64,000 nt of DNA from contig NZ_JANSJE010000018.1 in NCBI RefSeq assembly GCF_047462415.1, forward strand, positions 1 through 64,000. The letters run 5' to 3'. The notes under the pieces are model-generated. The model was not told the DNA's origin and ran no database searches. It saw only the letters and a list, made by a program, of their open reading frames with translations. The DNA comes from Thermostichus sp047462415 (GTDB taxonomy: Bacteria > Cyanobacteriota > Cyanobacteriia > Thermostichales > Thermostichaceae). Below are positions 41,738-51,169 of the stretch, piece by piece; within the stretch, counting starts at the first letter, position 1; every line of letters begins with the position of its first letter. The position numbers were made by a program, and so were the translations under genes.

Positions 41738-43636
41738 ATGAGCGGTCTGCCCCCCGAGTTCATTCAACTGGTGCGCCAGAAGGCCGACCTCGTCGAGGTG
41801 GTGGCGGAAAAGGTGGTGCTGCGCAAGCAGGGCAAGAATTTCGTCGGCCTCTGTCCTTTCCACAATGACCGCAAGCCCAGCTTTCAGGTCAGCCCCAGCA
41901 AGCAGATCTACAAGTGCTTCGCCTGCGGGGCGGGCGGAGATGTCATCCGCTTTGTCAGCCAGATGGAGCGCCTCTCCTTTGCCGAGGCGGTGCGCCACTT
42001 GGCCCGCCGCTACCATGTGCCGGAGCCCAGGGGATCCCTCTCCCAGGACTACGAGCGCCAACTCTCCCGCCAGGAAAAGCTGCTGGAGATCTTGGCCCTG
42101 GCCGCCGATTTCTACCAGCACGCCCTCCGCTCCCAGGTGGGATCGGCAGCCCGCGAGTATTTGCACAGCCGGCGCCTGAGCGAAGAGACTTGGCAAAAGT
42201 TTCAAATCGGCTTTGCTCCCCCCGGCTGGCACTCGCTCTACGAATACCTGGTCAACCAAAAGCGCCAACCGGTCCAACTTCTAGAAGAAGCCGGCTTGCT
42301 GGTTCCCCGCCAACAGGGATCCGGACATTACGACCGCTTCCGCAACCGCATCATGCTGCCCATCTTCGACCTGCAGGGGCGGGTGATCGGCTTTGCCGGC
42401 AGAGCCTTGGGAGAGGAGCAGCCCAAGTACCTGAACTCTCCAGAAACCGAGCTGTTCAACAAAAGCCAGGTGGTCTACGGCCTTAACTTTGCCCGCGACG
42501 CCATTGCCAAGGCCGACCAAGCCTTGGTGGTGGAAGGGTACTTTGACGTCATCGCCCTGCATCAGGCGGGAGTTGCCCACGCTGTAGCCGCTATGGGCAC
42601 GGCTTTGACGCCCCACCAGGTGAAAGTCCTGCTGCGCTATACCCAATCGAAGCGGCTGATTCTCAACTTTGATGCGGATCGGGCCGGGTTGAACGCGGCC
42701 AACCGGGCCATTGAAGCCATTGAAGACCAAGCGCGGCGCGGAGAAATCGAGCTGCGCATTCTCACCCTTCCCGAGGGCAAAGATGCCGACGAGTTTTTGC
42801 AAGAGCATCCTGTTTCTGAGTTTCAAACCTTGCTCAGTCAAGCTCCCCTGTGGCTGGATTGGCGAATTGAACAGGTGCTGGCCGGTCGGGATCTGAGCCG
42901 AGCCGCGGATTTTCAGCAGGCCCAGCAAGCCCTTGTGCAACTGCTGGCCGGTTTGGGTGGACAATGGCGCTCTTTATACTTGCATAAAGTGGCAGAATTG
43001 CTCAGCCGCGGCAACGGTCGCCTCAGCCGGGACTTGGAAGAAGACCTGCGCCGTGCCGTGCGCGGCTACCGCTGGGCCAAACCCCGCCAACCTCCTGCCA
43101 ACAAGGGATCCAAGCTCTTACAATCGGAGTCCCATCTTTTGCAGATTTTCTTGCATTTTGCCGAGTACCGCCGCGAAATTCGTGAGACCTTGTTGGAGCG
43201 AGAGCTGCAGTTTAGTTTTCGCCCTCACCGAGAGCTGTGGCAGCGGACTTTGGAGTTGCTGGCGGCGCAGCCGGAGCTGGAAGACCAAGAAGAGCCTTTG
43301 CTGACGGCTTTGCGCACCCTCTGCGCCCATGAGGAACAGCTCAACGAGCGCCTCAGCCATCTGCTCTGGCTGGACGAGAACACCCGTGTAGCCTTGATGC
43401 GTCCACGGATGGTGGTGCGGGCCGCCATTGCCAATATGGAGCTGGAAATTCGCCAGAAACGCTACCGCTACTGGACCCAACTGTGGGATCAAGCCTTTTC
43501 CGAGGGCAACACCGTCCTTGCCGCCCAGTACCAGGCCAGCATCCAGCAGGAGTACCAAGCCATTCAAGCGCTGCAGCGGCAGGTGCAATTGAGCCTAGAA
43601 GACCTGTCGGAAGCCCCACTGGCCGAAGATTTGTGA
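41738..43636 (+). CDS. dnaG: DNA primase DnaG
   Basis: DnaG synthesises RNA primers at the replication fork. The 632-residue protein has the CHC2 zinc-binding domain (VGLCPFHNDRKPSFQVSP ... KCFACGAGGD). The catalytic core with GFAGRALGEEQPKYLNSPET follows, then the TOPRIM motifs VVEGYFDVIALHQAG and LNFDADRAG, and a helical DnaB-binding C-terminus. ATG 41738 (MSGLPPEFIQ) is preferred as the usual start; ATG 41714 adds eight residues and cannot be excluded. It is divergent from petJ, with an intervening promoter region, and is followed by a hairpin repeat. Confidence 0.95.
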   Translation: MSGLPPEFIQLVRQKADLVEVVAEKVVLRKQGKNFVGLCPFHNDRKPSFQVSPSKQIYKCFACGAGGDVIRFVSQMERLSFAEAVRHLARRYHVPEPRGSLSQDYERQLSRQEKLLEILALAADFYQHALRSQVGSAAREYLHSRRLSEETWQKFQIGFAPPGWHSLYEYLVNQKRQPVQLLEEAGLLVPRQQGSGHYDRFRNRIMLPIFDLQGRVIGFAGRALGEEQPKYLNSPETELFNKSQVVYGLNFARDAIAKADQALVVEGYFDVIALHQAGVAHAVAAMGTALTPHQVKVLLRYTQSKRLILNFDADRAGLNAANRAIEAIEDQARRGEIELRILTLPEGKDADEFLQEHPVSEFQTLLSQAPLWLDWRIEQVLAGRDLSRAADFQQAQQALVQLLAGLGGQWRSLYLHKVAELLSRGNGRLSRDLEEDLRRAVRGYRWAKPRQPPANKGSKLLQSESHLLQIFLHFAEYRREIRETLLERELQFSFRPHRELWQRTLELLAAQPELEDQEEPLLTALRTLCAHEEQLNERLSHLLWLDENTRVALMRPRMVVRAAIANMELEIRQKRYRYWTQLWDQAFSEGNTVLAAQYQASIQQEYQAIQALQRQVQLSLEDLSEAPLAEDL

Positions 43637-43718
43637 GTCATTTCCAATAGCAATGAAACGGCTCGTTACCTTGAACCCTAACTCCCCCTTTCCAAAGAGA
43701 GAGGAGCTGGGGGTAGGG
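43637..43718. repeat. Decayed MITE-like segment with hairpin unit, inverted orientation
   Basis: GAGTCATTTCCAATAGCAAT, then GAAACG, is the inverse of the right end of the 6198-type element. AACTCCCCCTTTCCAAAGAG with AGAGGAGCTGGGGGTAGGG (43679-43718) is a degenerate hairpin unit. It starts at the dnaG stop codon. Confidence 0.45.
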
Positions 43719-43837
43719 CTGTCACCGCGCCCCCTTACACTGTTTAAGATAGCCCGCTCTGCCAGTGGGATCCCCATCCGGTAGGATAGAAACAAAAGCA
43801 ATTTCCAAGCCATGGAGGTTTCCGGGAGGGATCCACA

Positions 43838-44359
43838 ATGTCTGTTGCTGGGCAGGCTTCGGTTCGGGTGAAGCTGTCTCGGCTCCTGCGGGGGATGGTG
43901 TTTTGGGGGCTGCTACTATACCTGGGGGTCATTCTCCTGGGGCTCCCAGCCTGGGCAGAAGACTACACCAAACGAGATCTGCAGGGCATGAGCTTTGCCG
44001 GGCAAGACCTGAGCGGCTGGAAATTTCTCAAGGCCAACCTGCGCCAAAGCGATCTCAGCCATGTCAAAGCGGCAGGGGCGAATTTGTTTGGGGCCAACCT
44101 CAGCAAGGCCAACCTGCGCGGGGCCGATCTGCGCGGCGCCACCTTGGACATGGCTAACTTACAGGGCGCGGATCTGCGAGAGGCACAACTGCAGGACAGC
44201 ATGATGTGGTTGGCTCGAGTAGAGGACATCCAGATCGAGGGGGCGGATTTCACCAATGCCTTGATACGGCAAGATGCCCTTGCCATCCTCTGCGAGCGGG
44301 CCAGGGGCGTTAACCCCGTCACCGGTCGCGCCACCCGCGATACCCTCGAATGCGACTAG
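43838..44359 (+). CDS. Exported pentapeptide-repeat protein (probably thylakoid lumen)
   Basis: This 173-residue protein has an N-terminal signal peptide (about residues 18-42, ending PAWA). A classic A(D/N)Lxx pentapeptide solenoid follows: ANLRQSDLSHVKAAGANLFG, then ANLSKANLRGADLRGATLDM. A C-terminal cap with CERARGVNPVTGRATRDTLE resembles lumenal 17-kDa pentapeptide proteins of plants and cyanobacteria. Its molecular role is not known; it probably binds a lumenal partner. Two Cys (in ILCERA and LECD) could form a disulfide. Convergent with the heme oxygenase gene; a hairpin repeat lies between the two. Confidence 0.85.
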   Translation: MSVAGQASVRVKLSRLLRGMVFWGLLLYLGVILLGLPAWAEDYTKRDLQGMSFAGQDLSGWKFLKANLRQSDLSHVKAAGANLFGANLSKANLRGADLRGATLDMANLQGADLREAQLQDSMMWLARVEDIQIEGADFTNALIRQDALAILCERARGVNPVTGRATRDTLECD

Positions 44360-44360
44360 T

Positions 44361-44396
44361 CCTCACCCCCAGCCCCTCTCCCTCAGGGAGAGGGGG
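44361..44396. repeat. CCCCTCTCCC/GGGAGAGGGG hairpin repeat between convergent genes
   Basis: CCTCACCCCCAGCCCCTCTC, then CCTCAGGGAGAGGGGG, starts one base after the pentapeptide-gene stop and 47 nt from the heme oxygenase stop. It is a near-perfect stem, well placed as a bidirectional terminator. Confidence 0.65.
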
Positions 44397-44442
44397 GATT
44401 GGCGGCCCAGCAAAGATTCTCTGGGATTGGGAATAGCTGTGG

Positions 44443-45192
44443 CTAGGAACTGGGAGCAGCCGCCTCAGAGCGGGCGGGCTTGCGCTGAAACTGGGCGAGG
44501 AGAGAGTTCCAGGCCAGGCGGGCCATCGACAACAGCCAATTGCCCTCCAACTCCCTAAACAAGTCCATGTTCAGCTTGAAGGCGTAGTTGGCTTCCGCCA
44601 CAATGCGCTCGATGGTGGCCTGATCCAGTCCCAGGGCGTCCATCTGAGCGCGGTAGCGCTGCTTGAACTTGCCCTCATGAGGGATCTGCTCGAAATCGTA
44701 AAAGGCCGTTCCCTCTCCTGGCGGCAGGCCCATGGCCCGGCGGGCAATATTTTTCAGGATCTGGCCACCCGACAGGTCGCCGATGTAGCGGGTGTAGGCA
44801 TGGGCAATCAGCAGAACCGGGTCTGTTTCCACCACTTCTCGAATGCGGTTGACGTAGACCTGGCAAGCGGGGGAGGGCTTGACCACAGCGCGCCAATTGG
44901 GGCCGACAAAATAATTTAAATCCTTCTCCAAGCTGGCCTTGCGCCACAGCTCCGGGTAGTAGAGCCGGCCCACCAGCGGGTGCTCTCGCAACTGCGCGAA
45001 CCCCTCTTCCAGAGCGCTATAGACAAAGTAAAAATTGCCCACATAGCGGCTGTAAGCTTTTTTATCCACCACCCCCTTGAGGAAGCACTTGATGAAGGCC
45101 ATATTCTCGGCCATGGTGTGGGACTGCTTGGTGCCCTCCCGCAACTGGGCCGATAGGCTGGTGTTCTGATTCTCTTGATGGTGCAGACTCAC
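44443..45192 (-). CDS. ho1: Heme oxygenase
   Basis: Heme oxygenase opens heme to biliverdin IX-alpha, the precursor of phycobilins and phytochrome chromophores. The 249-residue protein has the proximal His in LREGTKQSHTMAENMAF and the signature RYIGDLSGGQILKNIARRAM. NYFVGPNWRAVV and the C-terminal helix KLNMDLFRELEGNWL also fit. The GTG at 45192 is chosen because GAGGAGG lies 5 nt upstream, giving the usual family length; the open frame continues upstream to 45291 with non-conserved sequence. Confidence 0.93.
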   Translation of the reverse strand: MSLHHQENQNTSLSAQLREGTKQSHTMAENMAFIKCFLKGVVDKKAYSRYVGNFYFVYSALEEGFAQLREHPLVGRLYYPELWRKASLEKDLNYFVGPNWRAVVKPSPACQVYVNRIREVVETDPVLLIAHAYTRYIGDLSGGQILKNIARRAMGLPPGEGTAFYDFEQIPHEGKFKQRYRAQMDALGLDQATIERIVAEANYAFKLNMDLFRELEGNWLLSMARLAWNSLLAQFQRKPARSEAAAPSS

Positions 45193-45626
45193 AAAACCCT
45201 CCTCGTCAAAGACGGCTGCTTGTGTCCAGTTGTTTTCAAAAACATCAATAAAGATCGCCCTGGCCTGAGAAGCTGTGTAAACCCATTTCAACCCCTTCTC
45301 ATCTGGATGAAGGTAGATCCTGCCGGGGAACCCCTCTGGTCACCGCGACGCAGACCAGACCCCCCTAACAGGCTGAGCGCGCCCTCATAACGACTCGACT
45401 CAGCCTCTAGGCCTACCCCACTTTTCCGATCCCTGTTGACGACCGGCAAGCGGAGTCGGAGCAGCGGCTGACTTCCCAACGGTCAACGATTAGAATAATC
45501 TGCCTGAGTGTGAATGGATGTGAACAATCCTTAAGTTGGGGATCGCCCTAAGGTTGGCAGCTTGGGTGGGATCCAGGTGCCATTGCCCAAACTTTCCGGA
45601 TGCCCCCTCGGCCCTTGTAACGTTCG
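45193..45626. other. Divergent intergenic region (heme oxygenase / rpoB)
   Basis: This 434-bp non-coding stretch lies between the heme oxygenase start and the rpoB promoter. An open frame upstream of heme oxygenase (45193-45291) shows no conserved sequence. No RNA gene or repeat was recognised; the heme oxygenase promoter should lie here. Confidence 0.45.
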
Positions 45627-45655
45627 TTGACGATCGTTGGTGGGGTTTCTATAAT
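45627..45655 (+). promoter_or_regulatory. Strong sigma70-type promoter of rpoB
   Basis: TTGACG (45627-45632), a 17-nt spacer, and a perfect TATAAT (45650-45655) lie 40 nt upstream of the rpoB ATG at 45695. It is the best-matching promoter noticed in the window. Confidence 0.8.
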
Positions 45656-45694
45656 GAAAGGCCTGACTGCAGCGCGACCCCTCCCGAGCAACGC

Positions 45695-48600
45695 ATGACA
45701 CAATTAGCAGTGCCATCCCCTGCCGCTCCTACCTTTCCTGACCTGGTAGAGATTCAGCGGGAGAGTTTCTTATGGTTTTTGCGAGAAGGGTTTGAAGAGG
45801 AGCTTCTCAGCTTTTCCCCCATCGTCGATTACACGGGCAAGCTGGAGCTGCACTTTTTGCCCGAATATCGCCCTGGGGATCCTTCCAAAGGATACAAGAT
45901 CAACAAACCGCGCTACGACCCTGAGGAAGCTAAGCGACGGGATGCTACCTACCAAGCGCAAATCCGGGTGCCCACTCGCCTGATCAACAAGGAGACCGGC
46001 GAGATCAAGGACATGGACGTCTTCATCGGCGAACTGCCCTTGATGACGGATCGCGGCACCTTTATCATCAACGGCGCCGAGCGGGTGATCGTCAACCAAA
46101 TTGTGCGCAGCCCCGGCGTCTACTACAAGTCGGAACTGGACAAAAACGGCCGCCGCACCTACAGCGCCAGCCTCATCCCCAACCGGGGCGCCTGGCTGAA
46201 GTTCGAGACCGACAAAAACGGCCTGGTGTGGGTGCGCATCGACAAAACCCGCAAGCTCTCGGCGGCGGTGCTGCTGAAAGCCTTGGGCCTGAGCGACTCG
46301 GAGATCTACGACAGCCTGCGTCACCCCGAATTTTTCCAAAAAACCATGGAAAAAGAGGGGCACTACAGCGAAGAAGAGGCCCTGATGGAGCTGTACCGCA
46401 AGTTGCGGCCCGGCGAGCCTCCCACCGTCTCCGGCGGCCAGCAGTTGCTGGAGTCCCGCTTCTTCGATCCCAAGCGCTACGACCTGGGCCGGGTAGGGCG
46501 TTACAAGCTCAACAAAAAGCTCAATCTCAACGTGGCGGAAAACGTGCGGGTGCTCACCGTCCCGGACATCTTGGCCGTCATCGACTACCTGATTAACTTG
46601 GAGTACGACATCGGCCATGTGGACGACATCGACCACCTGGGCAACCGCCGTGTGCGCTCGGTGGGCGAGCTCTTGCAAAACCAGGTGCGGGTGGGTCTGA
46701 ATCGCCTGGAGCGGATCATCCGCGAACGCATGACAGTTTCGGAGTCGGAAAACCTCACCCCGGCCTCTTTGGTCAACCCCAAGCCCTTGGTAGCGGCCAT
46801 CAAGGAGTTTTTCGGCTCCAGCCAGCTCTCCCAGTTCATGGATCAGACCAACCCGCTGGCGGAGCTGACCCACAAGCGGCGGCTGTCGGCTCTGGGACCG
46901 GGCGGCCTGAGTCGGGAACGGGCTGGCTTTGCCGTGCGGGACATCCACCCCAGCCACTACGGACGCATCTGCCCCATCGAAACTCCCGAAGGCCCCAACG
47001 CCGGGCTGATTGGATCCCTGGCCACCCACGCCCGCGTCAACCAGTACGGCTTCATCGAAAGCCCCTACTACCGTGTCGAAAACGGCGTGGTGCGCAAAGA
47101 CCTGGGCATGGTCTACCTCACCGCCGACGAGGAGGACGAGTATCGCGTGGCGCCGGGGGATGTGCCGGTGGATGCCGAAGGCCGCATTACCGCCGACTTG
47201 GTGCCGGTGCGCTACCGTCAAGAGTTCACCACCGCCCACCCCACGGAAGTGCACTATGTGCAGGTGGCGCCGGTGCAAGTGATCTCGGTGGCCACCTCCT
47301 TGATTCCCTTTCTGGAGCATGACGACGCCAACCGCGCCCTCATGGGGGCGAACATGCAGCGGCAGGCGGTGCCTCTGCTGAAGCCGGATCGGCCTTATGT
47401 GGGCACGGGTTTGGAAGCCCAGGCGGCGCGGGACTCCGGCATGGTGGTGGTGTCGCGCACCCACGGCGTGGTGACCTACGTTTCTGCCGATGAAATTGTG
47501 GTGCGGCCCGAAGATGGCGGGGATCCCATCGTCTATCGTCTGCAGAAGTACCAGCGCTCCAACCAAGATACCTGCCTCAACCAACGTCCTCTTGTCTACG
47601 CGGGGGATCGGGTGGTAGCCGGGCAGGTGCTGGCGGACGGTCCGGCTACCGAGGGGGGCGAGCTGGCTTTGGGTCAAAACGTGCTGGTGGCCTACATGCC
47701 CTGGGAGGGCTACAACTACGAAGACGCCATCTTGATCAGCGAGCGGCTGGTCTACGACGACGTCTTCACCTCGGTTCACATCGAGAAGCACGAGATCGAG
47801 GCCCGGCAAACCAAGCTAGGCCCTGAAGAGATCACCCGCGAGATCCCCAACGTGGGGGAAGATGCCCTGCGCGACCTAGACGAAAACGGCATTGTGCGCA
47901 TTGGGGCCTGGGTGGAGGCTGGCGATATTTTGGTGGGCAAAGTCACTCCCAAAGGGGAGTCGGATCAGCCACCAGAGGAGCGACTCTTGCGGGCCATCTT
48001 CGGGGAAAAAGCCCGCGACGTGCGGGACAATTCCCTGCGTGTGCCCAACGGCGAGCGCGGTCGGGTGGTGGATGTGCGCATCTTCACCCGTGAGCAGGGG
48101 GACGAGCTGCCTCCGGGCGCCAACATGGTGGTGCGGGTTTACATCGCCCTCAAGCGCAAAATTCAAGTGGGGGACAAGATCGCGGGCCGCCACGGCAACA
48201 AGGGCATCATCTCCCGCATCTTGCCGATCGAGGACATGCCCTACCTGGCGGATGGCACACCGGTGGACGTGGTGCTCAACCCCTTGGGGGTTCCCTCCCG
48301 CATGAATGTGGGCCAAGTGTATGAGTGCCTCCTGGGTTGGGCAGCAGAACATTTGGGAGTGCGCTTCAAGTTGATGCCCTTCGACGAGATGCATGGTTTG
48401 GAGGCCTCGCGTTTGACGGTGGAGGCCAAGTTGCGGGAGGCCCGAGAAAAGACCGGCAAAGATTGGATCTTCAACCCAGAAGGTAAGTACTGCGGCAAGA
48501 TCCAGGTGTTTGACGGTCGCACCGGGGAGCTTTTCGACCAGCCCGTTACGGTGGGCCGCGCCTACATGTTGAAGCTGGTGCATTTGGTGGACGACAAGAT

Positions 48601-49090
48601 CCACGCCCGCTCCACCGGCCCCTACTCTTTGGTGACCCAGCAACCTTTGGGGGGCAAGGCGCAGCAGGGTGGCCAGCGCTTTGGCGAGATGGAGGTGTGG
48701 GCTCTAGAAGCGTTTGGGGCGGCCTACATCTTGCAGGAGCTGCTCACCGTCAAGTCCGACGACATGGTGGGTCGCAACGAGGCTCTCAACGCCATCGTCA
48801 AGGGCAAGCCCATCCCTCGGCCTGGCACGCCGGAGTCCTTCAAGGTGCTGGTACGGGAGCTGCAGTCCCTCTGTCTGGATGTTTCGGTCCACAAAGTGGA
48901 GACGGACAACGAGGGCCAAACCCGCAATGTGGAGGTGGATCTGATGGCCGATACTTCCAACCGTCACACTCCCTCTCGACCCACGTATGAGTCGGTTACG
49001 CCTGAGGATCTTTCCCTATCGCCTGGGGCGGCCTTTACCTTCGCCAGCCGCAGCCAAGATGAGGACGGAGAAGAGGAAGAGGAGTTTTGA
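45695..49090 (+). CDS. rpoB: RNA polymerase beta subunit
   Basis: RpoB is the beta subunit of RNA polymerase, 1131 residues here. Visible family regions include PDLVEIQRESFLWFLREG at the start, FIINGAERVIVNQIVRSPGV, the rifampicin region SSQLSQFMDQTNPLAELTHK with RRLSALGPGGLSRERAGF, and KIAGRHGNKGIISRILPIED. YSLVTQQPLGGKAQQGGQRF lies near the C-terminus. ATG 45695 (MTQLAVPSPAAP) is chosen; the open frame upstream contains the promoter. It is followed by rpoC1 and rpoC2 on the same strand with gaps of about 97 and 98 nt. The acidic tail ends DEDGEEEEEF. Confidence 0.97.
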   Translation: MTQLAVPSPAAPTFPDLVEIQRESFLWFLREGFEEELLSFSPIVDYTGKLELHFLPEYRPGDPSKGYKINKPRYDPEEAKRRDATYQAQIRVPTRLINKETGEIKDMDVFIGELPLMTDRGTFIINGAERVIVNQIVRSPGVYYKSELDKNGRRTYSASLIPNRGAWLKFETDKNGLVWVRIDKTRKLSAAVLLKALGLSDSEIYDSLRHPEFFQKTMEKEGHYSEEEALMELYRKLRPGEPPTVSGGQQLLESRFFDPKRYDLGRVGRYKLNKKLNLNVAENVRVLTVPDILAVIDYLINLEYDIGHVDDIDHLGNRRVRSVGELLQNQVRVGLNRLERIIRERMTVSESENLTPASLVNPKPLVAAIKEFFGSSQLSQFMDQTNPLAELTHKRRLSALGPGGLSRERAGFAVRDIHPSHYGRICPIETPEGPNAGLIGSLATHARVNQYGFIESPYYRVENGVVRKDLGMVYLTADEEDEYRVAPGDVPVDAEGRITADLVPVRYRQEFTTAHPTEVHYVQVAPVQVISVATSLIPFLEHDDANRALMGANMQRQAVPLLKPDRPYVGTGLEAQAARDSGMVVVSRTHGVVTYVSADEIVVRPEDGGDPIVYRLQKYQRSNQDTCLNQRPLVYAGDRVVAGQVLADGPATEGGELALGQNVLVAYMPWEGYNYEDAILISERLVYDDVFTSVHIEKHEIEARQTKLGPEEITREIPNVGEDALRDLDENGIVRIGAWVEAGDILVGKVTPKGESDQPPEERLLRAIFGEKARDVRDNSLRVPNGERGRVVDVRIFTREQGDELPPGANMVVRVYIALKRKIQVGDKIAGRHGNKGIISRILPIEDMPYLADGTPVDVVLNPLGVPSRMNVGQVYECLLGWAAEHLGVRFKLMPFDEMHGLEASRLTVEAKLREAREKTGKDWIFNPEGKYCGKIQVFDGRTGELFDQPVTVGRAYMLKLVHLVDDKIHARSTGPYSLVTQQPLGGKAQQGGQRFGEMEVWALEAFGAAYILQELLTVKSDDMVGRNEALNAIVKGKPIPRPGTPESFKVLVRELQSLCLDVSVHKVETDNEGQTRNVEVDLMADTSNRHTPSRPTYESVTPEDLSLSPGAAFTFASRSQDEDGEEEEEF

Positions 49091-49187
49091 TTGTCGATCG
49101 GGATCCCATTCGACCTGTGAAGGAGGGTGGTGTTTACCTCTCCCTTGGGTTTAGGTAGCAGGGCAACAAGTCAGGAGAACAACGGCG

Positions 49188-51071
49188 ATGGCCAAAACAG
49201 AGCAACGCTTTGACTATGTCAAAATCGGCTTGGCTTCTCCAGAGCGGATCATGGAGTGGGGCCAGCGCACCCTGCCCAACGGCCAAGTGGTGGGGGAAGT
49301 CACCAAGCCAGAGACCATCAACTATCGCACCCTCAAGCCGGAGATGGATGGTCTTTTTTGCGAGCGCATCTTTGGGCCAGCCAAAGACTGGGAGTGCCAC
49401 TGCGGCAAGTACAAGCGCGTGCGGCATCGGGGGATCGTCTGCGAGCGCTGTGGGGTGGAGGTGACCGAGTCGCGGGTGCGCCGTCACCGCATGGGTTACA
49501 TCAAGTTGGCTGCCCCCGTCACCCATGTCTGGTATTTGAAAGGGATCCCCAGCCACATCGCCACGCTGTTGGATATGCCGCTGCGGGATGTGGAGCAAGT
49601 GGTCTACTTCAACGCCTACGTGGTGGTGGATCCCGGCAACGCCCCCAATCTTTCCTACAAGCAGTTGCTGACCGAGGATCAATACCTCGAGATCGAGGAT
49701 CAGATGTACGAGGAGGGCTCGGAGCTGCAACTGCCGGAGAACTGGGCCATGATCGGGGCAGAGGCCATCGAACGCCTGCTCAAGGATATCGACCTGGAAA
49801 AAGAGGCGGAGCAGTTGCGGGAGGACATCGCCGGTGCTCGCGGCCAGAAGCGGGCGCGCCTGATCAAGCGGCTGCGGGTGATCGATAACTTTATCGCAAC
49901 CGGATCCCGTCCGGAGTGGATGGTATTGCGGGTGCTGCCGGTGATCCCGCCCGATCTGCGCCCGATGGTTCAGTTAGATGGGGGCCGCTTTGCCACCAGC
50001 GACCTCAACGATCTCTACCGCCGGGTGATCAACCGCAACAACCGCCTGGCCCGGCTGCAGGAGATCATGGCGCCGGAGATTATTGTGCGCAACGAAAAGC
50101 GCATGCTGCAGGAGGCGGTGGACGCGCTGATCGACAACGGTCGGCGGGGGCGCGTGGTGGCGGGGGCCAACAACCGTCCCCTCAAGTCCCTATCGGACAT
50201 CATCGAGGGCAAACAGGGGCGCTTCCGGCAAAATCTGTTGGGCAAACGGGTGGACTACTCCGGGCGTTCGGTAATCGTGGTGGGGCCCAACCTGCGCATG
50301 CACCAGTGTGGGCTGCCCAAAGAGATGGCCATCGAGCTGTTCCAGCCGTTCGTCATTCACAAGTTGATCAAGCGGAACATCGTCAACAACATCAAAGCCG
50401 CCAAAAAGCTGATCCTGAGCAACGACCCGCAGGTTTGGGATGTGCTAGAGGAGGTGATCGACGGCCACCCCGTCTTGCTCAACCGCGCCCCGACATTGCA
50501 CCGTCTGGGGATCCAAGCTTTTGAGCCGATCCTGGTGGAAGGGAGGGCGATTCAGCTCCACCCCTTGGTCTGCCCGGCTTTCAATGCCGACTTCGACGGC
50601 GACCAGATGGCGGTGCATGTGCCCCTGTCGTTGGAAGCCCAGGCGGAGGCACGCTTGCTGATGTTGGCCACCAACAACATCCTCTCCCCGGCCACCGGCG
50701 CTCCCATCATCACCCCCAGCCAAGATATGGTGTTGGGATGTTACTACCTGACCGCAGATAACCCCCACGCGCCCGCGGTTGAAGATCGCTACTTTGCCAG
50801 CCTCGAGGATGCTCTCATCGCCTACGACCGCGGTGTCATCGGCCTGCACAGCAAAATCTGGGTGCGCTACAACGGCCCGATGGAGCTGGGCAAGGGCGAA
50901 AAAGAGTCCGAGCCCCAGATTATCGAAGAAGCGGGCGGCACCCGCCTCAAGATCACCAACTACCGTCGCATCCGTGAGGATCAAGACGGCAACGTGATCA
51001 GCCAGTACATGCGCACCACGGCAGGCCGGATCATTTTTAACAAGGCGGTGCAAGATATTTTGTCTGCCTAG
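49188..51071 (+). CDS. rpoC1: RNA polymerase gamma (beta' N-terminal) subunit
   Basis: In cyanobacteria and plastids beta' is split, and this 627-residue subunit is the N-terminal part. The zinc site is CHCGKYKRVRHRGIVCERCG near residues 70-89. The catalytic Mg-binding loop is NADFDGDQMAVHVPLS, and LLGKRVDYSGRSVIVVGPNL precedes it. AGGAGAA precedes the ATG at 49188. It ends after the bridge-proximal region at KAVQDILSA, as expected for the split form. It is co-transcribed with rpoB and rpoC2. Confidence 0.97.
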   Translation: MAKTEQRFDYVKIGLASPERIMEWGQRTLPNGQVVGEVTKPETINYRTLKPEMDGLFCERIFGPAKDWECHCGKYKRVRHRGIVCERCGVEVTESRVRRHRMGYIKLAAPVTHVWYLKGIPSHIATLLDMPLRDVEQVVYFNAYVVVDPGNAPNLSYKQLLTEDQYLEIEDQMYEEGSELQLPENWAMIGAEAIERLLKDIDLEKEAEQLREDIAGARGQKRARLIKRLRVIDNFIATGSRPEWMVLRVLPVIPPDLRPMVQLDGGRFATSDLNDLYRRVINRNNRLARLQEIMAPEIIVRNEKRMLQEAVDALIDNGRRGRVVAGANNRPLKSLSDIIEGKQGRFRQNLLGKRVDYSGRSVIVVGPNLRMHQCGLPKEMAIELFQPFVIHKLIKRNIVNNIKAAKKLILSNDPQVWDVLEEVIDGHPVLLNRAPTLHRLGIQAFEPILVEGRAIQLHPLVCPAFNADFDGDQMAVHVPLSLEAQAEARLLMLATNNILSPATGAPIITPSQDMVLGCYYLTADNPHAPAVEDRYFASLEDALIAYDRGVIGLHSKIWVRYNGPMELGKGEKESEPQIIEEAGGTRLKITNYRRIREDQDGNVISQYMRTTAGRIIFNKAVQDILSA

Positions 51072-51169
51072 ACCCACTCCCGAGCTGTCCTCTTCTTTGA
51101 AGGATGGATTGTCGGGATCCCCTCACCCAGCCGTTGTCGAGAATCTGCTGAAAATATCAGCGAGGCATC

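Noticed and set aside
45770..47809. 679-codon open frame on the minus strand
   Set aside because: It is antisense to rpoB, which is certain from conserved motifs; the translation has repetitive, His/Val/Gln-rich shadow composition typical of GC-rich antisense frames.
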